Shown here: positions 33,287 to 42,872 of the stretch, piece after piece
Position numbering within the stretch: position 1 is the first letter of the stretch
Layout: the number at the start of each line of letters is the position of its first letter
Origin: Clostridium hydrogenum
Lineage (GTDB): Bacteria; Bacillota; Clostridia; Clostridiales; Clostridiaceae
Length of the DNA stretch: 64,000 nucleotides
Direction of reading: 5' to 3'
Assembly (NCBI RefSeq): GCF_021432385.1
Contig: NZ_JAEACT010000002.1
Span: forward strand, 628,016-692,015
Made by a program: the position numbers and the translations under genes
Notes under the pieces: model-generated
The model's input: the letters and a program-made list of their open reading frames with translations, nothing else
What the model was told of the DNA's origin: nothing
Databases searched by the model: none

Positions 33287-34274
33287 ATTTCTTTTCATTC
33301 CTAATTACTATAAATCTCTGCAATACAATAAATATAAACAAAAGCATTCCTACAGCTATTTTTGTCCACCATGAATTAAGTGTTCCATTAAACATTATTA
33401 AACTTTGGATTATTCCTGTAGTTAGCACTCCAAAAAGTGGTCCTATAGCATATCCAAACCCTCCAGTAAGTAAAATGCCCCCTATAACACACGCAGCTAT
33501 TGCATCCATTTCAGTACCATTACAGTGAAGCCCATATCCGGATAGAGTATATATAGTGAATAAAAGTCCACCTAACGCGGAACAAAATCCTGAAAATGTA
33601 TATACAAGTATCTTTGTCTTTTCAACTGGAAGTCCCATTAGCATAGCAGAACTTTCACTGCCTCCAATGGCATATATTGTTCTTCCAAACCTAGTGTATT
33701 TAAGAATATATATAGCTGCAGCAACTACAAGTAAACTTACAACTACATTTATTGAAATAAAAGCACCTGGGGCAATTGGAATTCTAAACCTTGAAATACT
33801 TGAAAAAGTATAATTATCTATAGTTATAGTGTTAATACTTATTAAATAGCTTGCTCCTCTTGCAAAAAACATTCCTGCCAAAGTTACTATCCACGGATGA
33901 AGCTTAAACTTTTGTATCAAAACACCTTGCACTGTTCCAAAAACAACTCCTACTATTAAAACAAATACTATTACTATAAAAGGATTGACTCCCTTGTGTA
34001 ACAAATCCGCTGTAATCATGCTCACAAAGGCAATCATTGCACCTACAGACAAATCTATTCCTGCTGTAAGGATTGTAAAGGTTTCTCCTATGGCTATTAC
34101 TATAAGATAAGCATTATCTATAAATAAATTAGAAAATACCTGTACTGAGAAAAATCCAGAGTATAGTACAGAACCACAAATAAACAAAACCAAAAACAAA
34201 CCAACTGTAGCATAAATTGATATATAAGCTGTATTTAATTTAAACTTCTTTTTCTTAATTGACCCCTCGCTCAT
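33273..34274 (-). CDS. Sugar ABC transporter permease, YjfF-like
   Basis: A 333-aa permease of the ribose/galactofuranose ABC branch with about eight to ten membrane segments and the EAA-like NAYLIVIAIGETFTILTAGIDL-region signature (GIDLSVGAM), GALGG-type loop CSALGGLLF and a late GGFGYAIGPLFGVL. Fourth gene of the ytfQ-R-T-yjfF order, overlapping the upstream permease by 4 bp. Start after AAGGTGG. Its stop and last codons lie in copy A4. Confidence 0.85.
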   Translation of the reverse strand: MSEGSIKKKKFKLNTAYISIYATVGLFLVLFICGSVLYSGFFSVQVFSNLFIDNAYLIVIAIGETFTILTAGIDLSVGAMIAFVSMITADLLHKGVNPFIVIVFVLIVGVVFGTVQGVLIQKFKLHPWIVTLAGMFFARGASYLISINTITIDNYTFSSISRFRIPIAPGAFISINVVVSLLVVAAAIYILKYTRFGRTIYAIGGSESSAMLMGLPVEKTKILVYTFSGFCSALGGLLFTIYTLSGYGLHCNGTEMDAIAACVIGGILLTGGFGYAIGPLFGVLTTGIIQSLIMFNGTLNSWWTKIAVGMLLFIFIVLQRFIVIRNEKKFVKQ

Positions 34275-35314
34275 ACTTTCGCCACCTTCTTAACTTTATA
34301 ATCATTATTTGTGGTTTTTGACTTTTTAATGAACATCTTTCTAAAATCAGGTGACTGCAAAAGACATACTACAATTACAACAAGTGCCTTAACCACAAGA
34401 ATAACCTCTGGTGCTACTCCCATACTATAAACCGTAGTCGTTAAAGTTTGAATAAATAAAGCACCTACTACCGTTCCTCCAAGGTAAAACCTTCCACCAT
34501 TCATTGACGTTCCACCTATTACTGTAGCTAAAATTGCATCAAGCTCCATCCATAAACCTGCATTATTTGCATCAGCACTCTTAATATTTGAACATATTAT
34601 TATTCCAGCGATTCCTGCAAGCATACCGCATATAACATATAACGAAAAAATGATTCTTCTTGAATTAATACCAGAATATCTGCTAGCAGTATTGTTTACA
34701 CCTATGGACTCTACAAATAGACCTAATGCAGTTTTTCTCATAAGATAATAAATTAAAAATACACAAGCAATGGCTATATATACTGCAAATGGAACTACGA
34801 TATATCCAGTTCCTATAAATATATAGGACTTATTAGTGAAGGTAAGTATTTGTCCTCCAGTTATAAGCTGTGCAATGCCTCTTCCTACAATATACAAAAT
34901 TAAAGTACCTACCATTGGCTGTACTCCTATAAAGGATACCAACATTCCATTCCACATACCGCATATTATTCCAACAACAATTCCTGCTATAATAGCTAAA
35001 GGTACACTTGAGGTACTTAAAAGTACACTTGCAGAAATACATGCACTAATTGCTATTATTGAACCAACGGAAATATCTATTCCTTGTGTTGCAATAACTA
35101 TTGTCATACCTAAAGATATGAGCATTAAAGGTACGGAATGATTTAATATATCAACAAGATCACCAAACAAATGACCATTTTTAATTTTTATATTTAAAAA
35201 TCCAGGATTTATTATAAGATTAAATATAAGGAGTAAAACCAAACATACTAATGGCCAAAAAACAGCTGACTTATAGAACTTTTTTAGAATACTCTTCTGC
35301 TCGTTCTCTTCCAC
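34271..35314 (-). CDS. Sugar ABC transporter permease, YtfT-like
   Basis: A 347-aa permease of the same family, with GIDISVGSIIAI and GGTSMNGGRFYLGGTVVG. GTG start at 35314, 7 bp after GGAGGT and 1 bp after the ATPase stop; the TTG at 35335 is upstream of that site. With the YjfF-like subunit it forms the heterodimeric channel. Confidence 0.85.
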   Translation of the reverse strand: MEENEQKSILKKFYKSAVFWPLVCLVLLLIFNLIINPGFLNIKIKNGHLFGDLVDILNHSVPLMLISLGMTIVIATQGIDISVGSIIAISACISASVLLSTSSVPLAIIAGIVVGIICGMWNGMLVSFIGVQPMVGTLILYIVGRGIAQLITGGQILTFTNKSYIFIGTGYIVVPFAVYIAIACVFLIYYLMRKTALGLFVESIGVNNTASRYSGINSRRIIFSLYVICGMLAGIAGIIICSNIKSADANNAGLWMELDAILATVIGGTSMNGGRFYLGGTVVGALFIQTLTTTVYSMGVAPEVILVVKALVVIVVCLLQSPDFRKMFIKKSKTTNNDYKVKKVAKV

Positions 35315-35315
35315 C

Positions 35316-36833
35316 TTACTTACCTCCCTCTGCAATAGTCTCCATTATTCTGCTCTCTTCTAAATCGTCATCCTTTAATTCACCAATAATTTTTCTATCC
35401 CTTAAGACAAGTATTCTATCGCAGCACCTTATCATCTCTTGAAGTTCTGAAGATATAAATATGATTGTCATTCCTCCCTCAGCCAGCTTTAAAATAATGT
35501 TTTGAATTTCACTTTTTGATCCTATATCTATTCCTCTTGTTGGCTCATCTAAAATTAAAATTTGTGGTTCTGTAGCAAGCCATCTAGCTAAAATTACTTT
35601 TTGTTGGTTACCTCCACTTAGATTTTTTATTCTTTGCTCCATACTTGGAGTTTTAATTGCCAGCATATCTATATATTTTTTAGCAATCTCCTGCTGCTTT
35701 TTCATAGACATATATTTAAATATTCCCCTACTTGCTTGAAGTGCTACTATTATATTTTCACGTATAGTTAAATCGCCAATGACACCTTCTACCTTCCTGT
35801 CCTCTGGGCAAAATCCAAATCCCTCTTCTATGGCTTTTTTAGGATATATATATGAATATTTCTTTCCTCCTATTGTTACATACCCATGATCCGCTTTATC
35901 TATTCCAAATAAAAGTCTAACCAGTTCACTTCTACCTGAACCAAGCAGTCCTGCAAGTCCAAGTATTTCTCCCTTTTTAATTTCAACATTAAATGGCTCT
36001 ATTGTTCCCTTTTTTCCAAATTCATTGCTGGACACCAAATTGTTACTCTCAAACTTTCTATTTAACTTTTTTGATATATCATTAAGTTTCTCTAACTCTT
36101 TAATATCCTTACCTATCATTTTAGAAACCAAATCAATACGTGTTAATTTTGAAGCCTCATAGGTTCCAACCAAACTTCCATTTCTAAGTACAGTAATTCT
36201 ATCTGAAATTTCATAAACTTGATCAAGAAAGTGAGTTACAAATATAATAGACATTCCCTCAGCCTTTAACTTTCTCATTACATTAAAAAGCTGCTTTACC
36301 TCTTCAGCATCAAGACTTGAAGTTGGCTCGTCAAGTATTAATATTCCCTTGGAAATATCCACCGCACGTGCAATGGCAACCATCTGTTGGATTGCAACAG
36401 AATATGATGACAACAACTTTTTCACATCAAGTTTAAGATTTAATCTTTCAAGCAAAAGCTTCTCGGCATTGCTATTCATTGTGTTCCAATCAATTCCAAA
36501 CTTTTTTCTCGGTTCTCTTCCTATATAAATATTTTCTGCAACGCTTAAATTAGTGCACAAATTAACCTCTTGATAAACTGTACTTATACCATTTTTTTGT
36601 GCATCTTCTGTTGAGTTTATTTCAATTTTGCTCCCATTTAGTTCTATATCTCCTTGATCTATTTTATAAACTCCCGTAAGAACCTTTATAAGTGTTGACT
36701 TCCCAGCTCCATTTTCCCCCATCAGCGAATGTACTTCGCCTTTTTTTAAACTAAAATCTACGGAAGATAGAGCTCTAACTCCAGGAAATGACTTGCAAAT
36801 TCCCTTCATTCTCAAAACTTCACTGTCGTCCAT
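35316..36833 (-). CDS. Sugar ABC transporter ATP-binding protein, YtfR-like (two ABC domains)
   Basis: A 505-aa double ATPase. First Walker A GENGAGKST (about residue 36); signature-like SVAIQQMVAIARA; Walker B GILILDEPTSSLDAEE. In the second half the Walker A equivalent is GLLGSGRSELV, the signature LSGGNQQKVILARWL, and Walker B ILILDEPTRGIDIGS. This is the RbsA/MglA/YtfR organisation. ATG 36833 is preferred (GGGAGGA upstream) over the in-frame TTG. Energises the two permeases. Confidence 0.9.
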   Translation of the reverse strand: MDDSEVLRMKGICKSFPGVRALSSVDFSLKKGEVHSLMGENGAGKSTLIKVLTGVYKIDQGDIELNGSKIEINSTEDAQKNGISTVYQEVNLCTNLSVAENIYIGREPRKKFGIDWNTMNSNAEKLLLERLNLKLDVKKLLSSYSVAIQQMVAIARAVDISKGILILDEPTSSLDAEEVKQLFNVMRKLKAEGMSIIFVTHFLDQVYEISDRITVLRNGSLVGTYEASKLTRIDLVSKMIGKDIKELEKLNDISKKLNRKFESNNLVSSNEFGKKGTIEPFNVEIKKGEILGLAGLLGSGRSELVRLLFGIDKADHGYVTIGGKKYSYIYPKKAIEEGFGFCPEDRKVEGVIGDLTIRENIIVALQASRGIFKYMSMKKQQEIAKKYIDMLAIKTPSMEQRIKNLSGGNQQKVILARWLATEPQILILDEPTRGIDIGSKSEIQNIILKLAEGGMTIIFISSELQEMIRCCDRILVLRDRKIIGELKDDDLEESRIMETIAEGGK

Positions 36834-36863
36834 AAAACTTAATCCTCCCCTCAAAACTTTAAT

Positions 36864-37064
36864 TCAGAGTACGGAGTACAGATGACAGAGTACAGTAAAT
36901 GATGATTTTCTTCCGCTTCGCTACATAAAATCTTATAACTTATTTTTTTTATTGCTTACGCAATCGCGGCATTTATAATGCTCAGCGAAGCTGACACCAT
37001 TAAGTTCTAAGATTTACCTGACGCAAGGAAAGGTAAATCCTCCTTCACTGTACTTTGTACTCTG
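36864..37064. repeat. Family-B multi-hairpin repeat, copy B5
   Basis: Heptads CAGAGTACGGAGTACAGATG and CTGTACTTTGTACTCTG. Hairpins GATTTTCTTCCGC..TACATAAAATC, ATTGCTTACGCAATC, and GATTTACCTG..AGGTAAATCC. Lies between ytfQ-like and ytfR-like genes of the operon. Confidence 0.8.
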
Positions 37065-37066
37065 AT

Positions 37067-38050
37067 TTAGTATTTTCTATTTGGATATTCTTTTGCTGCT
37101 TGATCAGGTAAGTATACGCTTTCCTTTGATTTTACAAACTTATCTACATGTTTACCTTTTACTATATTCCTAGCAGTTTCAGCAAGCTGAGGTCCAAGAA
37201 GAGGATTACATTCAACTATACCATTTGTCTTTCCATCCTTCATCATTCCAAACATATCTTTAATACCATCAACAGATACTATGAAAATATCTTTTCCTGG
37301 CTTTTTACCATACTCTTCTATTGCCTGAATAGCTCCAACACCCATATCATCATTATGAGACCATAAACAATTTATTTTATTTCCATCAGATTTTAAGAAA
37401 GCTTCCATAACTTCTTTTCCTTTAGCTCTTGTAAAATCTCCGGATTCTGATTTTATAATCTTAATATTAGGATAATCTTTAATGCTTTCATTAAATCCTT
37501 TTTGACGACCTACCATCGCACTAGAACCAACAGTACCTTGAAGTTCTGCTATATTGCATTTTTTGTCTTTTCCAAAATGATCTATAACTATCTTTGCTGC
37601 TTTCTTTCCTTCTTCCTCCATATCTGATCCTAAAAATGCAGTATAAAGTGACTTAGGTGCATCTACACTTCTATCAACAATTATTACTGGTATTTTTGCA
37701 TCTTGAGCTTCTTTTAAAACAGTATCCCATCCAGTTTCTACCACAGGATCTAAAGCTATTACATCCACTTTTTGTGCTATAAAAGATCTTATAGCTTTTA
37801 TCTGGTTTTCCTGTTTTTGCTGACCATCAGAAAATTTTAATTGAATGTCTGAATTCTTATTAGGTATGTCCTTTATAGAATTTGTTTCAGCAGTTCTCCA
37901 ACCACTTTCTGCACCTACTTGAGCAAATCCAAGAACTATTTTTTTCCCTCCACCAGAAGAGGCTCCAGTACTTGCACCTTGACATCCTGTAAATAGTGAA
38001 GTTACCATGAGTGAAGCGGCAAAAAATGCGATAATTTTTTTTGCTTTCAT
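37067..38050 (-). CDS. Sugar-binding lipoprotein, YtfQ-like
   Basis: A 327-aa periplasmic-type binding protein. Lipobox LFTGC (Cys about 23). Strong resemblance to E. coli YtfQ: VGAESGWRTAETNSIKDI, KFSDGQQKQENQIKAIRSF, LDPVVETGWDTVLKEAQDAK, ELQGTVGSS and the ESGDFTRAKGKEVMEAF block. YtfQ binds galactofuranose in E. coli; the substrate here may be the same or another furanose/pentose. Operon continues through repeat B5 into the ATPase and permeases. Confidence 0.9.
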   Translation of the reverse strand: MKAKKIIAFFAASLMVTSLFTGCQGASTGASSGGGKKIVLGFAQVGAESGWRTAETNSIKDIPNKNSDIQLKFSDGQQKQENQIKAIRSFIAQKVDVIALDPVVETGWDTVLKEAQDAKIPVIIVDRSVDAPKSLYTAFLGSDMEEEGKKAAKIVIDHFGKDKKCNIAELQGTVGSSAMVGRQKGFNESIKDYPNIKIIKSESGDFTRAKGKEVMEAFLKSDGNKINCLWSHNDDMGVGAIQAIEEYGKKPGKDIFIVSVDGIKDMFGMMKDGKTNGIVECNPLLGPQLAETARNIVKGKHVDKFVKSKESVYLPDQAAKEYPNRKY

Positions 38051-38228
38051 TGAAATTCCCCCTAATTTAAAATTTTATTTGTAACGTTTACATTATCTAT
38101 TATAGCCGCTTTCCATTTTTTGTATTTGCAATATCCCGCACTTATTTATACTTTTCGCTTAAATATAGATGTACAACTTGGAATATTAAAATTGCGAATT
38201 CCAAGTTTATCCTAAGGGCAATATTTTT

Positions 38229-38428
38229 CAATGCACAATTCACAATGAAGGATGATTTTCTGTAGCAAAGCTACAGAAAATCTTAAATTTAATTTTTTTA
38301 TTGCTTTCGCAATAGCGCCATAAATGGTGCTAAGCGAAGCTTATAACATTTAAATTTAAGATTTACCTGACGAAAGGAAGGCAAATCAACCTTCATTGTG
38401 CATTGTGAACTGTGAATTGTGAATTGAA
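38229..38428. repeat. Family-B multi-hairpin repeat, copy B6
   Basis: ATGCACAATTCACAATGAAG and TTGTGCATTGTGAACTGTGA ends. GATTTTCTGTAGC/GCTACAGAAAATC, ATTGC/GCAAT, and GATTTACCT..AGGCAAATC. Outer arms with CCAAGTTTATCC extend to about 38170. Lies between the two sugar-binding-protein genes; nothing else in that gap. Confidence 0.8.
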
Positions 38429-38464
38429 AATATTAGCATAAGGATACATTTGGTGTTTATAATT

Positions 38465-39418
38465 TCATCTATATACATTGCCTTTTGTAATTTCCTCACT
38501 TTTTAATATCACCTTTTTAGGTACATATCCACTTTTATTCAAAATCTTCATAGCATATATTACTGCTTCCTTCCCACCCGTTGAACATGTAAAGGTAGCT
38601 TGAAGTGTACCCTTGGATACTAAGTCTAAGCCTCCATTTTCACCACTTAAGCCATCAACGCCTACTATTTTTACATTATCTAATTGGTCACTTTGCACAG
38701 CCTTATAAGCTCCCAAAGCCATATAATCATTTTGTGCAAAAATAACGTCAACGTCCTTATTATCCTTAAGCAAAACTTTCATATCATCTTCAACTTCATC
38801 TCTCTGCCATTCCCCTATAACCGTATCTTCAATTTTAATATTGGGATGAGTTTTTATAACCGCTCTAAAGCCTTGGCTTCTTTCCAGGGAAGGTGCTGAA
38901 TCTAAAACCCCTTGAACTTCTATTACATTTGCCTTTTTATTACCTACTAATTTAGCTACAACCTCACCAGCTTTTTTTCCTATAAGTTTATTATCAGGTC
39001 CTATGTATAATGTATAGTTACATCCTTCAATAGCCCTATCAAGAACAATAACTGGAATTTCTTTATATGCCTTACTAACTACAGCTTGTAGCTCCTTAGA
39101 ATCATTTATAGATACTATTAATAAATCAACACCACTATTTAAAAGCTCATTTATATCACCTTTTTGTTTTTCTGCACTGCCACCACCATCTTTATATATT
39201 ACTTTTAAATCTTTATATTTCTTTGCTTCACCTTCTATTTCCTTATCCATAGCTATTCTCCAAGGCTCGGTTAAATTTGCTTGAGACATTCCTATAACAA
39301 ATTTAACACCTTCAGATTTTTTTCTCGCATTAACTACTGAAAACACTGCTGCAACAATAAATGCTATAATCACAAGTAGTATAAGTATATATTTTTTATT
39401 ATAAAATTTATTCAACAT
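38465..39418 (-). CDS. Membrane-anchored sugar-binding protein (accessory)
   Basis: A 317-aa periplasmic-binding-protein-fold protein with an uncleaved N-terminal membrane anchor (about residues 9-29, no lipobox). The type I sugar-binding fold is seen in GMSQANLTEPWRIAMDKEIE, DLLIVSINDSKELQAVV, VIEVQGVLDSAPSLERSQGF and AQNDYMALGAYKAVQ. It is distinct from the lipoprotein at 37067. It lies 6 bp after the YesN-type gene, suggesting a sensory partner that presents sugar to the YesM kinase (inference, as in clostridial BxlR/YesM-like systems with three components). Confidence 0.8.
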   Translation of the reverse strand: MLNKFYNKKYILILLVIIAFIVAAVFSVVNARKKSEGVKFVIGMSQANLTEPWRIAMDKEIEGEAKKYKDLKVIYKDGGGSAEKQKGDINELLNSGVDLLIVSINDSKELQAVVSKAYKEIPVIVLDRAIEGCNYTLYIGPDNKLIGKKAGEVVAKLVGNKKANVIEVQGVLDSAPSLERSQGFRAVIKTHPNIKIEDTVIGEWQRDEVEDDMKVLLKDNKDVDVIFAQNDYMALGAYKAVQSDQLDNVKIVGVDGLSGENGGLDLVSKGTLQATFTCSTGGKEAVIYAMKILNKSGYVPKKVILKSEEITKGNVYR

Positions 39419-39424
39419 CTCAAA

Positions 39425-40624
39425 TCACCCACTCCTATATTCCGTTGGGGAAAGACCTGTAACCTTTTTAAATGCCTTGCAAAAATAATGCTGATTACTA
39501 TATCCAACAAGCTCCGCCACCTCATAAATTTTAACTGTAGGGTCGTCCATTATGCTTATAGCCTTTTTTATTCTTATGCTTGTCACATAATCAATAAAAG
39601 AAAGTCCTGTTCCAGTTTTAATCAACTTACTTAGATAAGAAGAACTCAAACAAAAATTTTTTGCTACCATTTCCAAGCTTAATTCGTTTTTATAGTAGTT
39701 ATTATTAATAAATTTTATGGCTAAAAGAACTACAGGTTTAAATTCTGTCTTTTTATTTATTTCTTTAATCATATAATCATATACCCTCTTAATTTTAATG
39801 ACCCCATCCGTTATACTTCTTTGTTCTGTCACAACAGTATAATGAAGATATTTGAAAACCTTTTCTTCAATTAGTGTTCCTACCTTAACCCATTCATTCT
39901 TATTAGATAAATTAACAATTGCCACTACATTATTTTCAGTATCCGTAAATGCAAACACTGGTTGTAAATTTTGAAGAAGCTCATATACCATATTCTTTAT
40001 AGCAAAACTTAAAAGAGTTATATCCCACTTTTTTGAAATAACCTCCGAATTAAGTTTTTCAATAACCTTTATTATTACAATTCCTATATTGCTAGATAAA
40101 TTTATCCTTAAAAAATTCATCTCTTTTTTAATATTTGTCTCATTACTATTTGCATTAACAAGATTATTAAAAAAATTTTCCCTAATTGAATCAATATTTT
40201 CAGTAAGTTGCCTGTTTGCCCATGTAATATAACTCTTCTTTTCCTTATCCTTAGTGAGTTCCTGCAACGCTTTTAAAATTATATCCATTAAATTTTTTTT
40301 ATTAATAGGTTTCAAAAGGTAATCAAAAACTTTAAGCTTTAATGCTTCATGCATATACTCAAATTCATCAAACCCGGTTATTATTATGATGATAAAATTT
40401 TCATCTATATCCTTTATCTTTTTTACAAGCTCTAACCCGTTTAAAAATGGCATACATATATCAAGCAATACTATATCTGGCCGTAATTTTTCTATTAAAG
40501 TTAAAGCTATTTCTCCGTCCTCAGCTTCTCCAACCACTTCTATATCCAAGCTTCCCCAATCAAGCACACTTTTTAATCCTTTTCTTATTATTGCTTCATC
40601 ATCGGCAATTAAAAGTTTATGCAT
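39425..40624 (-). CDS. YesN-type response regulator (receiver plus AraC)
   Basis: A 399-aa regulator. Receiver: phosphorylatable Asp in DIVLLDICMPF (about residue 55) and Lys in LLKPINKKN. The linker (120-290) resembles YesN insert domains. AraC-type double helix-turn-helix at the C-terminus: LEMVAKNFCLSSSYLSKLIK and VAELVGYSNQHYFCKAFKKV. Heads the minus-strand cluster and probably activates the sugar transporter genes when phosphorylated by the YesM kinase at 31305. Confidence 0.9.
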   Translation of the reverse strand: MHKLLIADDEAIIRKGLKSVLDWGSLDIEVVGEAEDGEIALTLIEKLRPDIVLLDICMPFLNGLELVKKIKDIDENFIIIIITGFDEFEYMHEALKLKVFDYLLKPINKKNLMDIILKALQELTKDKEKKSYITWANRQLTENIDSIRENFFNNLVNANSNETNIKKEMNFLRINLSSNIGIVIIKVIEKLNSEVISKKWDITLLSFAIKNMVYELLQNLQPVFAFTDTENNVVAIVNLSNKNEWVKVGTLIEEKVFKYLHYTVVTEQRSITDGVIKIKRVYDYMIKEINKKTEFKPVVLLAIKFINNNYYKNELSLEMVAKNFCLSSSYLSKLIKTGTGLSFIDYVTSIRIKKAISIMDDPTVKIYEVAELVGYSNQHYFCKAFKKVTGLSPTEYRSG

Positions 40625-40855
40625 TTCAATTTACCTCACATACAAATTAATATAGATATATTACTTGAAAAATCAACATCACTCTATAAATACATTTTTT
40701 TACTATTAAACCTTATTTTCACTTTATATTATATTCATTTTTTTACATTTTTTCAACATTAAGTTTTGTTGGCTTCATTATGGATAAGCAATTTGAAAAG
40801 TTAAAATTGCTTTTACCAAGTTCATCCTGTCAAATTACAATTTATCGATGAGAAG

Positions 40856-41071
40856 CCAAAGTACAAAGTACAGAGTACAAAGTACAATGAAGGACGATTT
40901 TTCTCCGTTAGCACTACGAAAAATCTAAAAACTTATTTTCCTATTGCTGCGCAATCGCGCCATTTATGGCGCTCAGCGAAGCTGAGGACATTTAAGTTTA
41001 AGATTTACCTGAGAGAATCGAAAGGCAAATCATCATTCTTTGTACTCTGTACTTTGTACTGTGTACTCTGC
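40856..41071. repeat. Family-B multi-hairpin repeat, copy B7
   Basis: AAAGTACAAAGTACAGAGTA and TTGTACTCTGTACTTTGTAC ends. GATTTTTCTCCGT..ACGAAAAATC, ATTGCTGCGCAAT and GCGCCATTTATGGCGC. Outer arms from about 40790 to 41140. Fills the 40625-41189 gap between divergent genes; no gene seen. Confidence 0.8.
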
Positions 41072-41189
41072 TTCAAAAATTGTAATTTGTAAGGATAAAC
41101 TTGGTACTTGCAATTTCAATTTTCCAATTTGTGCATCTATATTTGAAATAAATTTATAATATTTGGTATTATATATATGAGGTGATTTA

Positions 41190-41882
41190 ATGTCATTTAT
41201 TTATTCTAATCAATTTGAGTATTTAATAAGAATACTTCTTGCTGGTCTTTGCGGAGGACTTATAGGCTATGAAAGGAAAAATAGGATGAAAGAGGCTGGT
41301 ATAAGGACTCACTTTATAGTATGTCTAAGTGCTGCTCTTATGATGATTGTATCTAAATATGGCTTTCAAGATCAAATAGGTACAAACAATATTTCTTTAG
41401 ATCCTTCACGTATTGCAGCCCAAGTAGTAAGTGGAGTTGGTTTTCTTGGTGCTGGAATGATATTTATGAGAAGGCAATCAGTAAAAGGTCTCACTACTGC
41501 CGCTGGAGTTTGGGCAACTGCTGGTGTTGGTATTGCTATTGGTTCTGGACTCTATCTTATAGGATTATTTTCATCCGTTGTAATTGTAATAGCTCAAACT
41601 ATACTCCACAGAGACTTTTCATGGCTTTCTACTCCTAGAACGGAGGAATTAACCTTAAAGATATCAAATGAGCCTGAAGTCATGGAATTTTTAGAACAAT
41701 CCTTTAAAAAAGCAAATATAGAGATATTAAACTTTAAAGCAAAAAAGGGGAAAATTCATACTGCAAATGAATCTCAAACCTTGGAACTTGAATTTATTCT
41801 AAAGGTTCCAGATTCATATGAAATTACTAAATTACTAACCCTAATACAGAACAATCCAAATATAAAGTATCTTGAATTGTGA
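41190..41882 (+). CDS. MgtC/SapB-family membrane protein
   Basis: A 230-aa protein with about five membrane segments in its first 150 residues, including the signature GGLIGYERKNRMKEAGIRTH and VVSGVGFLGAGMIFMRRQS then GLTTAAGVWATAGVGIAIG. The C-terminal 75 residues form an ACT-like cytoplasmic domain. MgtC proteins act in Mg2+ homeostasis or growth under low Mg2+ and can affect the F-type ATPase; the mechanism is not settled. Start after GAGGTG. Monocistronic. Confidence 0.85.
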   Translation: MSFIYSNQFEYLIRILLAGLCGGLIGYERKNRMKEAGIRTHFIVCLSAALMMIVSKYGFQDQIGTNNISLDPSRIAAQVVSGVGFLGAGMIFMRRQSVKGLTTAAGVWATAGVGIAIGSGLYLIGLFSSVVIVIAQTILHRDFSWLSTPRTEELTLKISNEPEVMEFLEQSFKKANIEILNFKAKKGKIHTANESQTLELEFILKVPDSYEITKLLTLIQNNPNIKYLEL

Positions 41883-41906
41883 TTGGACAATCATAATTAA
41901 TAAAGA

Positions 41907-42135
41907 TTGCGAATTAAATCAATTCACAATTCACAATGAAGGATGATTTTCTTCCGCTTTGCTACAGAAAATCTTAAACTTAATTTTTTTATTGCTTTCG
42001 CAATAGCACCATTTATGGTGCTAAGCGAAACTTATAATATTTAAATTTAAGATTTACCTGACGAAAGGAAGGCAAATCATCCTTCATTGTGCATTGTGAA
42101 CTGTGAATTGTGAATTGATTTAGTTGGTTCGCAAT
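41907..42135. repeat. Family-B multi-hairpin repeat, copy B8
   Basis: Ends ATTGCGAATTAAATCAATTC and TTAGTTGGTTCGCAAT. Inner heptads TTCACAATTCACAATGAA and GTGAACTGTGAATTGTGAAT. Hairpin set as in B2. Lies between convergent mgtC-like and cbiO-like genes. Confidence 0.8.
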
Positions 42136-42139
42136 AATT

Positions 42140-42868
42140 TTATATAATGTTATTCTCTTGCAAAAATTCTTTGTCCTTAAGTATCTCTTCGTAGTCTCCA
42201 TCTCTTATAATAGTATGATTATCTGAAAATACTACAGCCCTTTGAAATACTCCCTGTACATATTCAAAGTCATGTGTTGAGCACAAAATTGTTTTTCCTG
42301 CCTTATTTAAATTAAGCATAAACTCTCTAATAAATCTCTTTGTTTTGGGATCAAGCCCATTCATTGGTTCATCAAATACATAAACTTCGGGATTTAAAGC
42401 CGTAACTGCTGCAATGGCAACTTTTTTCTTTTCACCACCACTTAAATGATATGGTGGTCTGTCTTTTAAATCTTCTATATTTAGAAATTTTAAGGTATCC
42501 ATTACCCTTTTTTCTACATCACTTTCCAACATGCCCATTTGCCTTGGTCCAAAAGCAACTTCATCATAAACATTAGAACAAAAAAGCTGAACATCAGAAT
42601 TTTGAAATACAAAGCCTATTTTTTTATGAAAGCTCTTTGCAAAGCTTTGATTTTTAAGCTTCTTTTCTGTTATCTCATCGCCTTGAAAAAAGTAGTGTCC
42701 TTTTTGTGGAAAAATCAAACCATTTATAAGCTTCATTATTGTAGACTTTCCACTTCCATTTACACCTATTAAAGCAACAGCTTCTCCTTCTTTTATATAT
42801 AAATTTATATTTTCAAGTGCAGCTATGTCTTTATCATAAAAATATGTAACATTTTTAATATCTATCAC
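42140..42868 (-). CDS. cbiO: Cobalt/nickel ECF transporter ATPase, CbiO-like
   Basis: A 242-aa ECF-class ATPase. Walker A GVNGSGKST (about residue 36), Q-loop GFVFQNSDVQLFCSNVYDEV characteristic of ECF ATPases, signature HLSGGEKKKVAIA, and Walker B VYVFDEPMNGLDP. GTG 42868 follows AGGT at about 9 bp and is preferred over the TTG at 42886. Third gene of cbiM-cbiQ-cbiO; energises metal uptake. Confidence 0.85.
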   Translation of the reverse strand: MIDIKNVTYFYDKDIAALENINLYIKEGEAVALIGVNGSGKSTIMKLINGLIFPQKGHYFFQGDEITEKKLKNQSFAKSFHKKIGFVFQNSDVQLFCSNVYDEVAFGPRQMGMLESDVEKRVMDTLKFLNIEDLKDRPPYHLSGGEKKKVAIAAVTALNPEVYVFDEPMNGLDPKTKRFIREFMLNLNKAGKTILCSTHDFEYVQGVFQRAVVFSDNHTIIRDGDYEEILKDKEFLQENNII

Positions 42869-42872
42869 AAAA

